From Rhipicephalus microplus (lineage: Eukaryota > Arthropoda > Arachnida > Ixodida > Ixodidae), in assembly GCF_043290135.1 (NCBI RefSeq), contig NC_134700.1, positions 239,205,588-239,269,587 on the forward strand: a DNA stretch of 64,000 nucleotides, in the 5' to 3' direction. The translations under genes were made by a program, and so were the position numbers. The first letter of the stretch is position 1. Each line of letters opens with the position of its first letter. Under the pieces are notes generated by a model. That model was not told the origin of the DNA. It worked only from the letters and a program-made list of their open reading frames with translations, and ran no database searches. Positions 25,916 to 37,246 of this stretch are shown here, piece after piece.

Positions 25916-28549
25916 TTGAATTTCATACTCACGCAAGAAACGATGCGGAACCGACTAGAATTTATTGTTCAATCACGCAACTGTAATTTTGAGGACACCA
26001 ATGTACTACTAATTTTTGTTGTCGCCACAAGGCTGGTGTACTGGCGACACCTTTTGAGAAAAATGTCTCGCAAAATGCGTCAAGAGAGTTTAACTTCTGC
26101 AACATTGCAAGAAACTTCGTCCTCTTGCTGAAAATAATTGCTGAAGTGAGCTATGACTTATGATTTATTCTACCTGAGTATAACTTTGGAGAGTTGTTAC
26201 TGTACTTATTTACATCTACAACGAAAGGATTTTGTATTAGTCATTGAAGTAAAAATGGGGCTGCTTTCTCACCAGACACGTGGCTATTTCTTATACTTTA
26301 CAGTTCTTGGTTCAAACAGGCTACTTTTGTTCAATTTTCCCGATTTTTAAGCTATGTTTCTTTTTCGACTTGCAAACTTGCATTACACTTAAGAAAGTCC
26401 TCTTTTTTCATATTTCTCACATCCTTTCTCCTGAATCTCCTTTTAAAATTCTGTGAAAGACACTGCTCACGTGAAGGTGAGCCCCCTAAAATAAAAGATT
26501 ACGAATACCAAACTTTGACGGTTAAAACGCACTTCCTTGTTTGTTTTTTATAACCATACGAATTTATTTCATGGTTTGATGACTTGAACACGTTATGCCA
26601 CTTTTTAAGGCATAAAATTGACTTTTCACCAACATTGCCCATGTACCCTACGTATATGACCAATGTGCAGTCAAGAAGACATGTTTAGGACAACGCAACG
26701 CTGCAAAAAGATCAATTTTCTCACTTCCAGGTAACACTGAACTTTTTTCTGGTCTGTTCCTGAACAAGCTACGAACACGTGGGGTGCAGTTTGACCAAGT
26801 GCTGTCGTAAGTTGTTGAAAAGTTTAAAAAAAGTTTTCAGACCACGTGGTCTTTAAAGTTTTTAATATTGTTGAATACATCATGTTGAGTACACCCTACA
26901 TCATAAATTGGGGCTGCTACGTGGTGATTGAGTGTATTAAAGAATGTTTGTCTTGCGCTATTTTCAGATGAATAGAACCTAAGCTCTCGGTAGAAGAATC
27001 AAACGCATCGAAAGAGGGGAAAAAACGGGATGAATATGCTATTGAAAGGCGACGCCAATGTTTCTTCGTCAGTGTGACTACGCGTCATGCTTCTGGGAAT
27101 AAATCTGGCGCCGTATTCAAGACTTGATACCTTTGTAGGGAAGTCACACCTTGGAACAAAAACGGGAAACGTTAGAACGAAAGGCCAAAGCTTTACACTA
27201 TGCGACTTGCCTTAATTCCTGCTGAACTGGGTTACGGCGCCATATAAACGCCTTTGCCACAATGCTTATCAGACTCTTTAGGAGGCCTTCGCAAAATTTT
27301 GGAGAACCTTTTTTTCACATGTGCACCGGCGAGGATATAAGACGATGTTGTGCGACAACACGGTGTGAAGAGACTGCGTAATTGAAGCACGTGTTCAGGT
27401 CATACTGACCCGCCAAACCCACATATTATCGAAAAAATATACTTTGACTGAATTCCAGGGCCAATGATGTAGATAAAAAAAACACACACAGCTACATCAC
27501 CTGACCCAGATGTCACTGATTGCTAACGAGGGAAGTAACAATTGATAGACTAAATTTGTATATTGCCAATTTAATAATGTTTGAATCAACGGCCCAAAGG
27601 AAACGCAGGCCATCACTAAAGTCGATAAGGCATGACGGCTACCAACTATGGGCGTGTTGCCGTAGACTCTGCCGAAAGCCACCGAGCGTTGTCTGAAAGG
27701 TTAGTGCGCTAGCACAGCGTTTATGATTGTAACGTGGTTTCCGCCTCTCCACGCTATAAAAAACTAACAGAATCAAATTAAAGGAAATTTAATGCACGCA
27801 CCCTTGCTTTGCAGGCAACAGCGTCTGAGTAATCTAAAAATAAACTACAACAAGAGCCACGATTGTGGTACGTCTTCTCAATGTGTGCCGGCAAATCAGA
27901 AGAATAAACGCTTATAAGTTACTCCCACGTAAAACTACAAACTGAGCTAGTTAGTATGAATTCATGCTTAAGATTGTGCAACACTCACAACAACGACAAG
28001 AATTGGGCCCGCATAGCTAATGGCGGTACATAAAGCTATGCGCTGGGCCAAACCAACATCACGCCTTGGTTATACTGGGAATAAAAGCAAAAAAAGAAAA
28101 AAAACATAAAAGACAAAGTCAAAGATTGGCAAGGAGGGAAAGCGGAAAACGAATGATTGCTTCTGATGAAATGGTCTGACGAAAGCCACGGGGCCACGAC
28201 CGCCTCATCTAATCGCTTGCACAAACCACACTGTCATCGCGGACGTGAAAAACAGTCGCCCTGTGCCGTGCAGCGATTCCCCGCTGAGACTTCTGAAGCG
28301 GGGCCAATTGGACCTACGTGGCTATGGTGTTGCGTAATTGGGCCCAAATTGCAGCCAGAAGCTAGCTAGGTTTCTTTTTCTCTCTGTCCTCTCTGTTCTC
28401 AGCAGGGGCATGGTCTGCAACGCAACGTTTTCTTTGTTTTTATCTTTTCATCATACAAAGAGCGGAACTTCCTCGTTTTAATTACACAGCACTTTAATTA
28501 AATGAGAGAGTGACACAACGTCCCTCGTTAGAACCACAACTAATTAAAT
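25914..28549. other. Non-coding stretch, nothing recognised
   Basis: 2.6 kb of AT-rich sequence with short open frames only. A slightly GC-richer patch lies at 28.2-28.35 kb. No repeat or RNA gene was identified. Confidence 0.5.
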
Positions 28550-28990
28550 TTTGAAAGAGAGAGAGTGAGAGAGTAAAGTGAGAAAAAGGCATGGAGGTTA
28601 ACCAGAAATAGGGGCACCTGGTTTGCAAGCCTGAAATAACGGAAGGGGGAATGAGGAAGAAAGCTGGGAAAGAAAGGGAAAAGCAAAATAGACGCGCGAA
28701 AAAAAAGAAAAGTGAGTAGGGGTGCTGTAGTATATTCATTAGGCCACTATCACGCAAAAAGTTGAATAAGGCCTTCATTGATTTTCTGCGCAAAGCCGGA
28801 TCATGTCGCCTTTCGAGCACTAACTGTTCTGAAAAAGGTCTGTCACCAAGGCGAGCAAACGCAGCAGCTAGCTGCTGTCATTGCACGCTGTAACGAGACA
28901 AGTGACAGAGAACGTGCTCTATCGTTTCATCGCTGCCGCAATGATAGCAAAAAGAGAAATTCTGAAGTAGAATTGTGTGGACGGACAGAG
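28550..28990 (-). mobile_element. 5'-truncated I-clade LINE: C-terminus plus 3' UTR
   Basis: On the minus strand the far end reads YHCGSDETIEHVLCH, the C-terminal Cys/His motif of I-clade ORF2, which in the 29.4-34.7 kb copy reads ESCNCIETIEHLLCHC. It continues as LERRHDPALRRKSMKAL at about 28770-28820 and ends soon after. The 3' UTR contains GGTTAACCTCCATGCC and a TCTC-rich end at about 28555. The first ~85% of the element is missing, as expected of aborted reverse transcription. Confidence 0.78.
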
Positions 28991-29012
28991 CATTAAGCGA
29001 CATCCAACTATA

Positions 29013-29293
29013 CAAGAGAGAGAGAGAGAGAGAAATAACGTTTATTGCACCTGTCTAGAATGACGGGGGAGGAGGCTTCGGCCTCTGCCCCCAATGATCG
29101 CCCTAGCCATCGGCCGGAATCCCTTGGCACTCGGCGGCGGTCAGGGCGAGACCGATGACTTGACGCTGTTCTTCGGCGTCACGGCTGTGTAATAAGGCCT
29201 CCCAGGATTCTACGTTTCTACTTGGATCATTGTAGGATGTGCAGGTCCATATCATGTGCACTAAACCTGCAGTGCTGTTGCAGTGCGCACATC
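29013..29293 (-). mobile_element. 5'-truncated LINE with poly(A) signal and (TC)n tail
   Basis: On the minus strand the frame reads RCAHCNSTAGLVHMIWTC then SYNDPSRNVESWEALL, a C-x2-C...H...C pattern like the C-terminal Cys/His motif of LINE ORF2, and ends GIPADG-stop at 29103-29105. The 3' UTR has AATAAA (complement at 29041-29046), then a TC repeat (the GA run at about 29013-29033). The protein differs from the neighbouring I-clade copies, so this is another LINE family, truncated at its 5' end. Confidence 0.75.
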
Positions 29294-29435
29294 TGAAATA
29301 TCTAACTAGAAATATCTAACGCACACGATAAAGCTTATACTTGCCGGATTTAAATTATATGACCTGAGCCTTGGCGACACAAGCTAATTCCACGAGGCTG
29401 ATTTTTTTTCATTCTGCCTATTTTATCAATGCGTA
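29294..29435. other. Spacer between two LINE insertions
   Basis: AT-rich, no coding sequence. It contains a direct repeat of AGAAATATCTAA-like words at about 29295-29320. It may be the old target DNA of the large LINE. Confidence 0.4.
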
Positions 29436-29587
29436 AAGAGAGAGAGAGAAGGAATGTAGGAAAGGTAGAGAGGTTAACTAGACTATGCGTCTAGTTTGCT
29501 AGTCTACACATGGGGAGGGGGAGGGTGGAGTAAAAGAAAGAGAGAAGGATAGACACACGTCACATCACACACACACAATGCCGAGTT

Positions 29588-32500
29588 TCACAGGCGGTCC
29601 CTCATTGAAGTTGCTGACAAGTATCTCAAGAGGGCTCGTGTGGCTTTCTGTGCTGATGTGATGCGCGACCAGGCTCCTAAAATCTTTGCTCTATTAAATG
29701 GCCGGTTATTGAGTGTATTCAAGGCACACTGGAGAGTCCGGCGATCTTCATCAAATTGGGCACAGTGGCACAAGAGATGTTCAATAGTCTCTATACAGTT
29801 GCAGCTTTCATACATGGATGAATCCGCCATGCCAATGCAATGGCTGAATGACTTAGTAAACGCTACCCCAGTCCACAGTCGGCAAAGCATTGTAGGTTCA
29901 CGCCGAGAAATCTTGGATGGCAGTTGTTTCTGACGTAATGACTTAAGATTCTTAGGGTGATGATTGGAGTTAAGTGGAGAATTCAAGTGCGCAAGCGTGG
30001 CATTATGCGCGATGTGATGAAGTTCTCTAGCTGCGTCTACTCTTGACAAGGGTATGAACAGTGTGGGCGCTCCATCGTGGGCACATCGGGCAGCGTTGTC
30101 GGCGAGGTGGTTACCACTGATGCCACAGTGGCCCGGCAACCATTGTAAAAACAATGTCATGCCCTTGATCAGCAGCGCGATGACAAATTTCATTAATACA
30201 GTACACCATCTGGTGGTAGTTTCCACGTCGTAGACTTCGCACGCATTGAAGGGCTGCCTTGGAGTCGCAGAAAATGGCCCATCTACTAGGAGATTCTTGC
30301 GTAACAAACTCCGCAGCGGCTCGAAGAGCGGCGAGCTCGGATCCCGTAGATGTCGTGACGTGTGATGTCTTGAATCTGACGGTGATTGATCGAGATGGTA
30401 CTACAAAGGTACCTGTCGAACTTCCCGAGACCGAACCGTCCGTGTAAACATGAATTCGGTTAGCATACGACAAATGCAAGAGGTCCAGTGAGATCTGCTT
30501 GAGGGCTGCAGATGACAGGCTTGCCTTTTTAAATATCCCCGGCACTTCAAGGTGCACAGTCGGTCTTTTCATGCACCACTGTGGAGATAGTGGTATGGTT
30601 GCGGGCGAGAATCTCCACGAGATGGAATTCTAGTTAGCCGCAACAACTTTGGAAAACGCTGCCCTTGGTCTTTCTAGTGGCAAGCTAGCAAGGTGGTGGT
30701 TAGGCACTCTGGATATGTGACGGATAAGTGTCCGGAGTGTGTCGACAGTTATATATGTCGTGATCAGATGGTCTTTAGCAATACCGATTGTTGCTAACGT
30801 ATTAGCACACCGAGGTAGCCCCATGCATGTGCGGAGGACTTGGCCTTGAATGCTTTGCAGGATCCTGATGTTAGTTTTTCCAACGTTGGAAAGCACGGGG
30901 GTGCTATACCGCAAATATCCCAAGAAGAGCGCTCTGTACAGCTGAAGCATAGATGACACTGATGTGCCCCACGTTTTACCAGCGAGAAATCTCATCACGT
31001 GTGTGATAGAGCTGAGCTTCTTTTTCAAGTGCGAGATGTGAGCACTCCACGAGAGATCTCTGTCGATAGTGACGCCCAGGAATCGGTGACGTCTCATATA
31101 CGAAAGGTTCACGTTGTCGATAGAAACAGGATAACAGATCATGGGCTTGCGGGTAAAAGGAACTAAGGCGCACTTCTCGGTGGAAATTGTGAGGCCTCGA
31201 GCATGGAGGTACGTCGACGTTATTCTCGCTGCTTTCTGGAGCCGTGCGCGTACCTGGAGTCGTGTCACTGCTGAAGCCCAGATACATATATCAACGGCGT
31301 ATGTAGAGATATTGACTGATGCAAGGTAGGCTTTGTACAAGGCCAATGATCGTGAGGTTAAACAGTGTAGGGATGAGAACCCCGCCTTGTGGAACGCCAC
31401 GAGCGGTGTAATGATCAACGGTGAGGCCTTCCGCAGTGAGCATGAAGAAGGTTCTCCTCTGTAGGTAGCTCCGAATCTGTCGAAACATTTCTCCACTGAT
31501 TCCAATGTTCGCCAAGGCATCTAGGATGGCATCGTGCGTTACGTTGTCATATGCACCTTTCACATCGAGGAACATTGCAACCGAGATGCGTTTGAGGTAT
31601 TTCTGTTGTTGCACAGAGGTTACGAGGTCGATGACATTATCAATAGAAGAGCGGCCTCTTGGAAAACTAGCCATGGCCTCTGGGTATATATTATAGCGTT
31701 CAAGGTACCACTCGAGGCGTGTCAGAACCAATCTTTTCATTATTTTCCCCACGCAGCTGGATAGCGCAATGGGTCGATATGATGCCCGATCAAGCGGTGA
31801 CTTTCCAGATTTGAGGATTGGTACCAAGCAGCTGGATTTCCACCTTTCTGGAACGACGCCATCGTTTCATGACTGGTTGTAGCATTTTAGTAGCTGGTCT
31901 CGGCCGCGTCTTCTAAGATGGCATAAAGCAGCGTATGTAATTTCGTCCGGCCCAGGTGAAGATGAACGTCTGCAGGTGGCTAGAGCTGCATCCAGTTCCT
32001 CGAGTGAGAAAAGCATATTCAGTTTAGAAAGTAGTGCTGCGGGAACATCCCCGAGAACTTTGTCTCTCATGGTAACCACATTGCCCGCAATCCTCACGCA
32101 GAAATCTTCAGCAACGCAACCTGCAGGCGGCCTTGATGGAGAGCCAATGCGCTGAATGGACGTTGTTGTGGAGTCGAGCCAAGGCCATGCACCGTCCTCC
32201 ATATATGGGACATAGGCTTGCGAGGATCGAGTGATTCACAAAGTTTCTTCTACCGTTGGTCCTCCAGCTTGTCCACTCGACGTTGGACTTTCTTTTGTAG
32301 ACGTCGAGCGTCTCTGAGGTCATGAATCGAATTAGTGCGCCTGTACCTCCTCTCCGCCCGCCTACGAATTGTTCGTAGTCATTGCAGTTCTATATAAAAT
32401 TCTGTACGCTTTGATGTGTATTTAAAGGCGCACGTAACCTCTTCCATCACATTTTTAATTACCTCCTCGAGGCCGCACGTGATATCATCGCATGCCTCTT

Positions 32501-33305
32501 CCACCTTTGCCTTGTACATTGTCCAATTAACTCTTCTGTTAGTTGATGAGGAGGAAGTTGCAAAACCTGTGACCTTCAGATACGTTGGAATATGATCACT
32601 GCCGTGAGACTCAATATCAGTGAACCATCGCACTTGTTGGGCGAATTTCCGTGACACCAATGCAAGATCCAAGCAACTGCTATATCTCGAACCACGCAAA
32701 TACGTTGGACTGCCGTCATTCATCACGTTAAGTTCGTGGCGTGAGGCGAATTCAGCAAGTTTCCGGCCTCTGGAATCGATCTTTGTGCTTCCCCAAAGCA
32801 AGGGATGAGCATTCAAATCACCAATAACAATCCAAGGTCCAGGTGTAGCGGTCAAGATGTCATGTAGTCTTTCACCATCGAACTGACCAGATGGTGAGAT
32901 GTATGCGCCGATAAGTGTGAAGGCTACCTTCTTCTTTGCAACGCGGAGGCATACGTATTGATTTTCGTTATGGAGTTGCACCAAATGTGGAATGTAGGTT
33001 AAATCTGTGCGGATATATATAATTATTTTGCTGGGCTCACCACAAGTCGATGAAGTGAAGGCTTCGTAGCCAGAAAGCTTTATCGCTTTTGACAAATTTG
33101 GTTCACATATTACTAATATAGGAAATCTGTTGCGGAAAACGTAATGTCGAAAACATGAGATCCTTGATTTAAGTCCTCTGGCATTTCCCTGTAAAACTGT
33201 CGCACTATGTACTTCGTCTCGGAATGAAGGCAGTGAAAGAGCCATTTTGTCTATGCGAAGTTGGCAAGCACTGGACTCAGGGCATCCAATACTTGCACTG
33301 CGCAT
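29588..33305 (-). pseudogene. LINE ORF2 (endonuclease, RT, RNase H), multiply disrupted
   Basis: Order on the minus strand. APE-type endonuclease at 33305 to about 32560: NARGLKSR, VICEPN, VIGDLNAHPLLWG, SCLDLALVS and SDHIPTYL carry the expected acidic, Asn and His residues. RT at about 31950-31000: SSSPGPDEITY, YRPIALSSCVGKIMKRLV, AMFLDVKGAYDNV (motif A), then the catalytic box as TYAVDICIW at about 31288-31314, where YADD is expected. RNase H: YTDGSVSGSS, TGSELAALRAA, FCDSKAAL, WLPGHCGISGN. The C-terminal Cys/His region contains ESCNCIETIEHLLCHC, and ORF2 ends at 29588. Lesions read by eye: TGA at 32377-32379, TAG at 32250-32252, a frameshift at about 32.1-32.2 kb, TGA at 31865-31867, a frameshift at about 31.31 kb, TAG at about 30630, and a frameshift at about 30.17 kb. 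A later internal Met near 33245 (MALSLPSF) is an alternative start. Confidence 0.88.
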
Positions 33306-33429
33306 CGTGCTGTAGGCGTGTTCGTGTTGCCTATAAGTGTGCGAATGACATTGATGAGAAACTTAATCATCGTCAAAACTTCTCGGTCACGCTCTGTCGC
33401 CTCATCTTGGCGAGATGCAGAAAGTGGTG

Positions 33430-34583
33430 CTACCGGTGCACGTTCCAGTTTTTCTGCAGGGGTGGTCCTTGGAAGTGATGGCCATGCTTCCTCCAGAGCT
33501 TCCTTTTCAGGGCAGCATTCTCAGTGCACGTGTTCCTTCTGTCCGGTGGTGGTGGTGAAGCTGATTCAACGAAAGGAGGCTTTACAGAAGACTTGATGCT
33601 GTGGGCAGGCTTTCTAGATGAACGTCGGTGACGAGAACGATGTCGCCTGACGACAGCAACCGCTTCTCGGTGAGTCGAACGGTCCTTCACCATTTTTTTC
33701 AAAACCGAAATCTCCTGCCTTATTTTCGGACACTCTTTTGATGTGGCGTCGTGGGGCCCTTGGCAATTCGGGCATTTATAGGAGTTAGCTTTACAGTTGT
33801 CGGCAGAGTGTGGTGCACCACAACGAGAACATGTTGTAGGATTTCCCCAGACGGCGCTCACATGACCAAATTTCTGACATTTCCGGCACTGAAGCGGTTT
33901 AGGGACAAATGGCTGCACAGCATGTCGGAAATTACCCACCCTAACATGTGTTGGTAGGCAATCACTCTTAAAGTCTATCTTCACACCGTTTTCGACTTTC
34001 CTAGACGGCACACCTGTAGTATTTGGGGCCCATAATTAGCAGGCTTAATAAGAATCGGCAGATCTTCGATCGAGATGGTCACATCGATGTCATATATGAC
34101 GCCTGTAGTTGCCTGATTTCCTAGCGGAATGATAGTGTGAACATTCATGCCGCCAAGGACGGTAACTTTGCTCAGTGAATCTAACGCTGACGCTTGAGCA
34201 ACGTCCACTGCTACAACATTTTTCCGGGGATTCACTCTGATATCCTTAATACTGTTCGGCACCAGTGCCTCGAGCTCTGAAGATACAGCTTGCCTGTTCA
34301 GTAGTCTCATGTTGATGGATGGTTGCGTAGGCAAGAATAGGACGGTGTACCTCGGCAGGCTTTGCGGGGCCCTCCCAGAATATGGGTCCATGGATGCCTT
34401 GAGCATCCTCTGCTTTGCTTTCTGACTCATGACAGTCACGTATTCATCGTCGGAGCTGTCGACGCTCTCGGCAGTGTCAATGAGGGTAGCCTCGCTGTCA
34501 CTGGAAAGGCAGTTTCGCTTCCTTGAGGCTGCCGGTGCTGTCGCCGGCCACTCATATGGGCGTGCAGATGAGTCCGCTTCCAT
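33430..34583 (-). pseudogene. LINE ORF1 (gag-like, zinc knuckles), frameshifted
   Basis: The nucleic-acid-binding protein of an I-clade LINE. The N-terminal ~200 codons begin MEADSSARPYEW, with an acidic/serine-rich segment (DSSDDEYVTV) and a folded-looking middle. The frame then breaks near 33982-33987, where the minus strand reads GGTGTGAAG. Removing one TG restores a continuous frame, so a two-base slip in a (TG)2 run is the likely lesion. Past the break are three knuckle-like units: CRKCQKFGHVSAVW (C-x2-C-x4-H, but the last Cys is replaced by Trp), CSRCGAPHSADNC and CPNCQGPHDATSKEC. A basic tail follows (HRSRHRRSSRK). The ATG at 34583 is the first in frame and follows a short leader. Together with the damaged first knuckle, this copy cannot make normal ORF1 protein. 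Confidence 0.85.
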
Positions 34584-34893
34584 CGCCGCCGAAAAGGGAA
34601 CTACGTTCTCCGTTTAACTGCGAAAATAAGTGAAAAGTCTGAAGATGAACGGCAAACCCTCAGCTATAGCAACACTTTGTCTTCTATAAATGCGTATGCG
34701 TACGTCATGGAATATGGTATAATTAGTAGTACCTTTGGTATAGTAGGAGTATAATTGGAATATAGTTGTATAATTGTTTATTCTACAAATGCTGCTTATT
34801 TTTGTAGCCCAATGAGAATTTGGCGCAGGTTGAATAGAAGAACAGGAAAATATTAATAGCAGTAAGCCAATCTTTCTAAAGGAACCATGATGG

Positions 34894-35365
34894 AATGCGA
34901 AGCAGCAGTGGTGCGCATGTCGTTCACCCGGCTGAAACGGGCGTCGACGCGGGCGCTGGAAGAAATGTTTGAAGCGAAACTCGGTGTAGCCTTTACCTGA
35001 GTAAACGTTTCTTTGAAACGAAAAGACACGGGAGGCAGCTTGGGTTTCGTGTAAGTTTCATCGCAGATAAACGAGTCGAAAGAGTGTTTCCACTCGACGT
35101 GTCGTTGAACATTGCGAGCGGTGGAGAGGGTAAAACGACAAAGAAGTGTTTTGCGGCGGGCTGAGGAGCACCACCACCAAGGTGTGTTGGAAGGAGCCGG
35201 AGGCTGCTGCGCGTGAGGGAGAGAGTGACTTCTACACGCAGCTGCGACTTGACCTACTGGCATCGTTCCTCCAACAACGGCTGCGAGGGCACCGAGGTTG
35301 GGTGCATTGGCTCGGAAACACGGACGGACAGCGTCACACAAACTAGCATAAGAGCTGCTTCGCAT
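34894..35365. repeat. Candidate short inverted-repeat element containing a 170-codon frame
   Basis: ATGCGAAGCAGC at 34895-34906 is matched by its exact complement GCTGCTTCGCAT at 35354-35365. The GC-richer interior contains a minus-strand open frame of 170 codons that begins within the right inverted repeat and runs past the left one. The product is serine/alanine-rich with no recognised domain. I read it as a nonautonomous, possibly interspersed element whose frame is probably incidental. No TSD could be defined. Confidence 0.45.
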
Positions 35366-36025
35366 CTAATCTAGCAGCAAAGAAGGAAAAACTGTTCCCT
35401 TGGGTGTAACGGTTGAACTGCATTGCGATTGCAAATATGTGGAGACTCGATGGGATTTTGCCGGTGTCATCACCGTCACTATCACATTCCTTATAAAGTT
35501 CAAATAGAATTATCAACGGGCTTCTTGAAAGTCATCCAACTAACTGTACTGCTGCAACGAGTCGTCTGACGAGAGAGTATTGCTGCGCGCATCACCCTCA
35601 TGCCATCACATGCTTGCTGGGAGAGTGTTAGGGCACGGACTGACGGATTAGTTGAACGCCGCCACTGTGCCATCGCGTGATTACAGAGCCAGTGTAAGGG
35701 CCAGAGCTAGCACCGTTCGAGTGCACAGATGCACGGACGGTCGGATGCCGTGATTATGACCCATTAGGAGCGTTCACCTTAACAGAGCAATCGCTGGCGT
35801 GCGCGCAACCTCGGCAGGCATCAGCAAATGTCTCCTAAATATACTACAATGTGCTGTGCTCTAAACGCGAAGAGACAGCACGAAAGCCGTTTCTCCCCCT
35901 GGAGTGACCGTATTCACTTGCACCAGAGTTTCGTAGAGTTACAAGAGAACAGTCTTCAAAGATATAGCGACTAGGTATATAGTTCCTAAAATATTACAGT
36001 TTTTTGCGATCGCATTCGTTGCTTT
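35366..36025. other. Non-coding stretch, nothing recognised
   Basis: Somewhat GC-rich to 35.85 kb, with loosely repeated words (GCACGGAC, GCCATC). No gene or element is supported. Confidence 0.45.
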
Positions 36026-36039
36026 GCAATTGCAGTGAT

Positions 36040-36276
36040 TGATTTACATATGAAATTTAACGTCCCAAAACCACCATGTGATTATGAGAGATGCCGTAGT
36101 GGAGGGCTCCGGAATTTTCGACCACCTGGGGTTCTTTAACGTGTGCCCAAACCTGAGCACACGGGCCTGCAGAATTTGCAACTTCATCGAAAATGCATTC
36201 GCCGCAGCCGAGATTTGATCCCGCAACGTGCGGGTCAGCAGCCGAGTACCTTAGCCACTAGACCACCGCGGCAGGG
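36040..36276 (-). mobile_element. tRNA-derived SINE (Ruka-like) with perfect 14-bp TSD
   Basis: Minus-strand reading: head GCCGCGGTGGTCTAGTGGC, B-box region GCGGGATCAAATCTCGGC (diverged), then CACGTTAAAGAACCCC, CTCATAATCACATGG and the terminal GGGACGTTAAATTTCATATG. TGCAATTGCAGTGA occurs at 36026-36039 and 36277-36290. The body differs at several positions from the other copies, yet the TSD is perfect. Confidence 0.9.
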
Positions 36277-36290
36277 TGCAATTGCAGTGA

Positions 36291-37119
36291 AACTATGATA
36301 TTTTCCTGTCTTGATGGTACACCCGTATATTTTGTCTACTATGTCTTACGCGAACTCTCTTGATGGCGTTTCGCTGTGGACGCTGATGCATTTTTCGTCT
36401 GGATGTTACCTTCGTATTTGTTGCTGTCTTACCATTTCTCAGCTCACAGCTCCCAACTGTGAGCAACTAAAGGAACGCTTTGCTGTATGGTATACGCAAA
36501 CAGGATCCTAAAAGTTTCTATTTCTCACTACTGCTTTCCATGTCTTCCCTTCCGAATAAAGTAAGATAGTGTACGTTATTAATATTCTTTGGATTTAACT
36601 AAAAAGCATAATCTTGGGCCTCGTGGCGTAAGGACAGCGCGCCCAGCACAAATTCTCGTAGGAATTCATATGTCGACGCCAGATCACACCCTTCAAGGAA
36701 ACTCTTTCTTCTCGATTCAATACCGGCTGTATGCGACAAAATCTGTGTATCGTGGTTGTAGAAGAATGACTAACGTTAACTTGACGCGACTACTCGTATT
36801 TTAAATCTTGCATTCACTCCTATAACAGAGAACTGCTCCAGTTCTAAAAAGGGCTGTTTTTTTATACAATTTTCGAGTTATGCCACAAGCTAAAAAATGC
36901 AAGCTTTAATGGTCGCTGAATAGATGTTATGGCGCTGACTGCGTTTTTGTACGTGTTAAAAAAGGACACTTAAGACAATATTCTGTGTTGAAAGGCGCTT
37001 TTTTGTGATCGCAATATCAATGCACACTTCGTTGCTGAGTTTCCTGGGTAAAGTAAGAGTGGTTGTAAAGCGACGTAATCATTAACCTCCACAAGATCAA
37101 CAACAAGAAGAACGGCTAC
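36291..37119. other. Non-coding stretch, nothing recognised
   Basis: Short open frames only, leading into the AAT microsatellite. Confidence 0.5.

Positions 37120-37246
<127 letters not shown>

Larger units (their letters stand above)
29436..34688 (-). mobile_element. Near-full-length but inactive I-clade LINE
   Basis: About 5.2 kb with a short 5' UTR, gag-like ORF1, pol-like ORF2 (APE endonuclease, RT, RNase H, C-terminal Cys/His) and a pyrimidine-rich 3' UTR with GGTTAACCTCTCTACC, ending in (CT)n near 29440. The presence of RNase H after RT places it in the I group. A possible 8-bp TSD, AATGCGTA, lies at 29428-29435 and 34689-34696, which would set the ends used here; eight bases is short and the boundaries are tentative. 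A decayed relative lies at 2.1-4.3 kb on the plus strand, and a truncated relative abuts it at 28.55 kb. Confidence 0.85.

Noticed and set aside
31141..31764. Plus-strand frames opposite the large LINE
   Set aside because: Shadows of the minus-strand endonuclease and RT frames.
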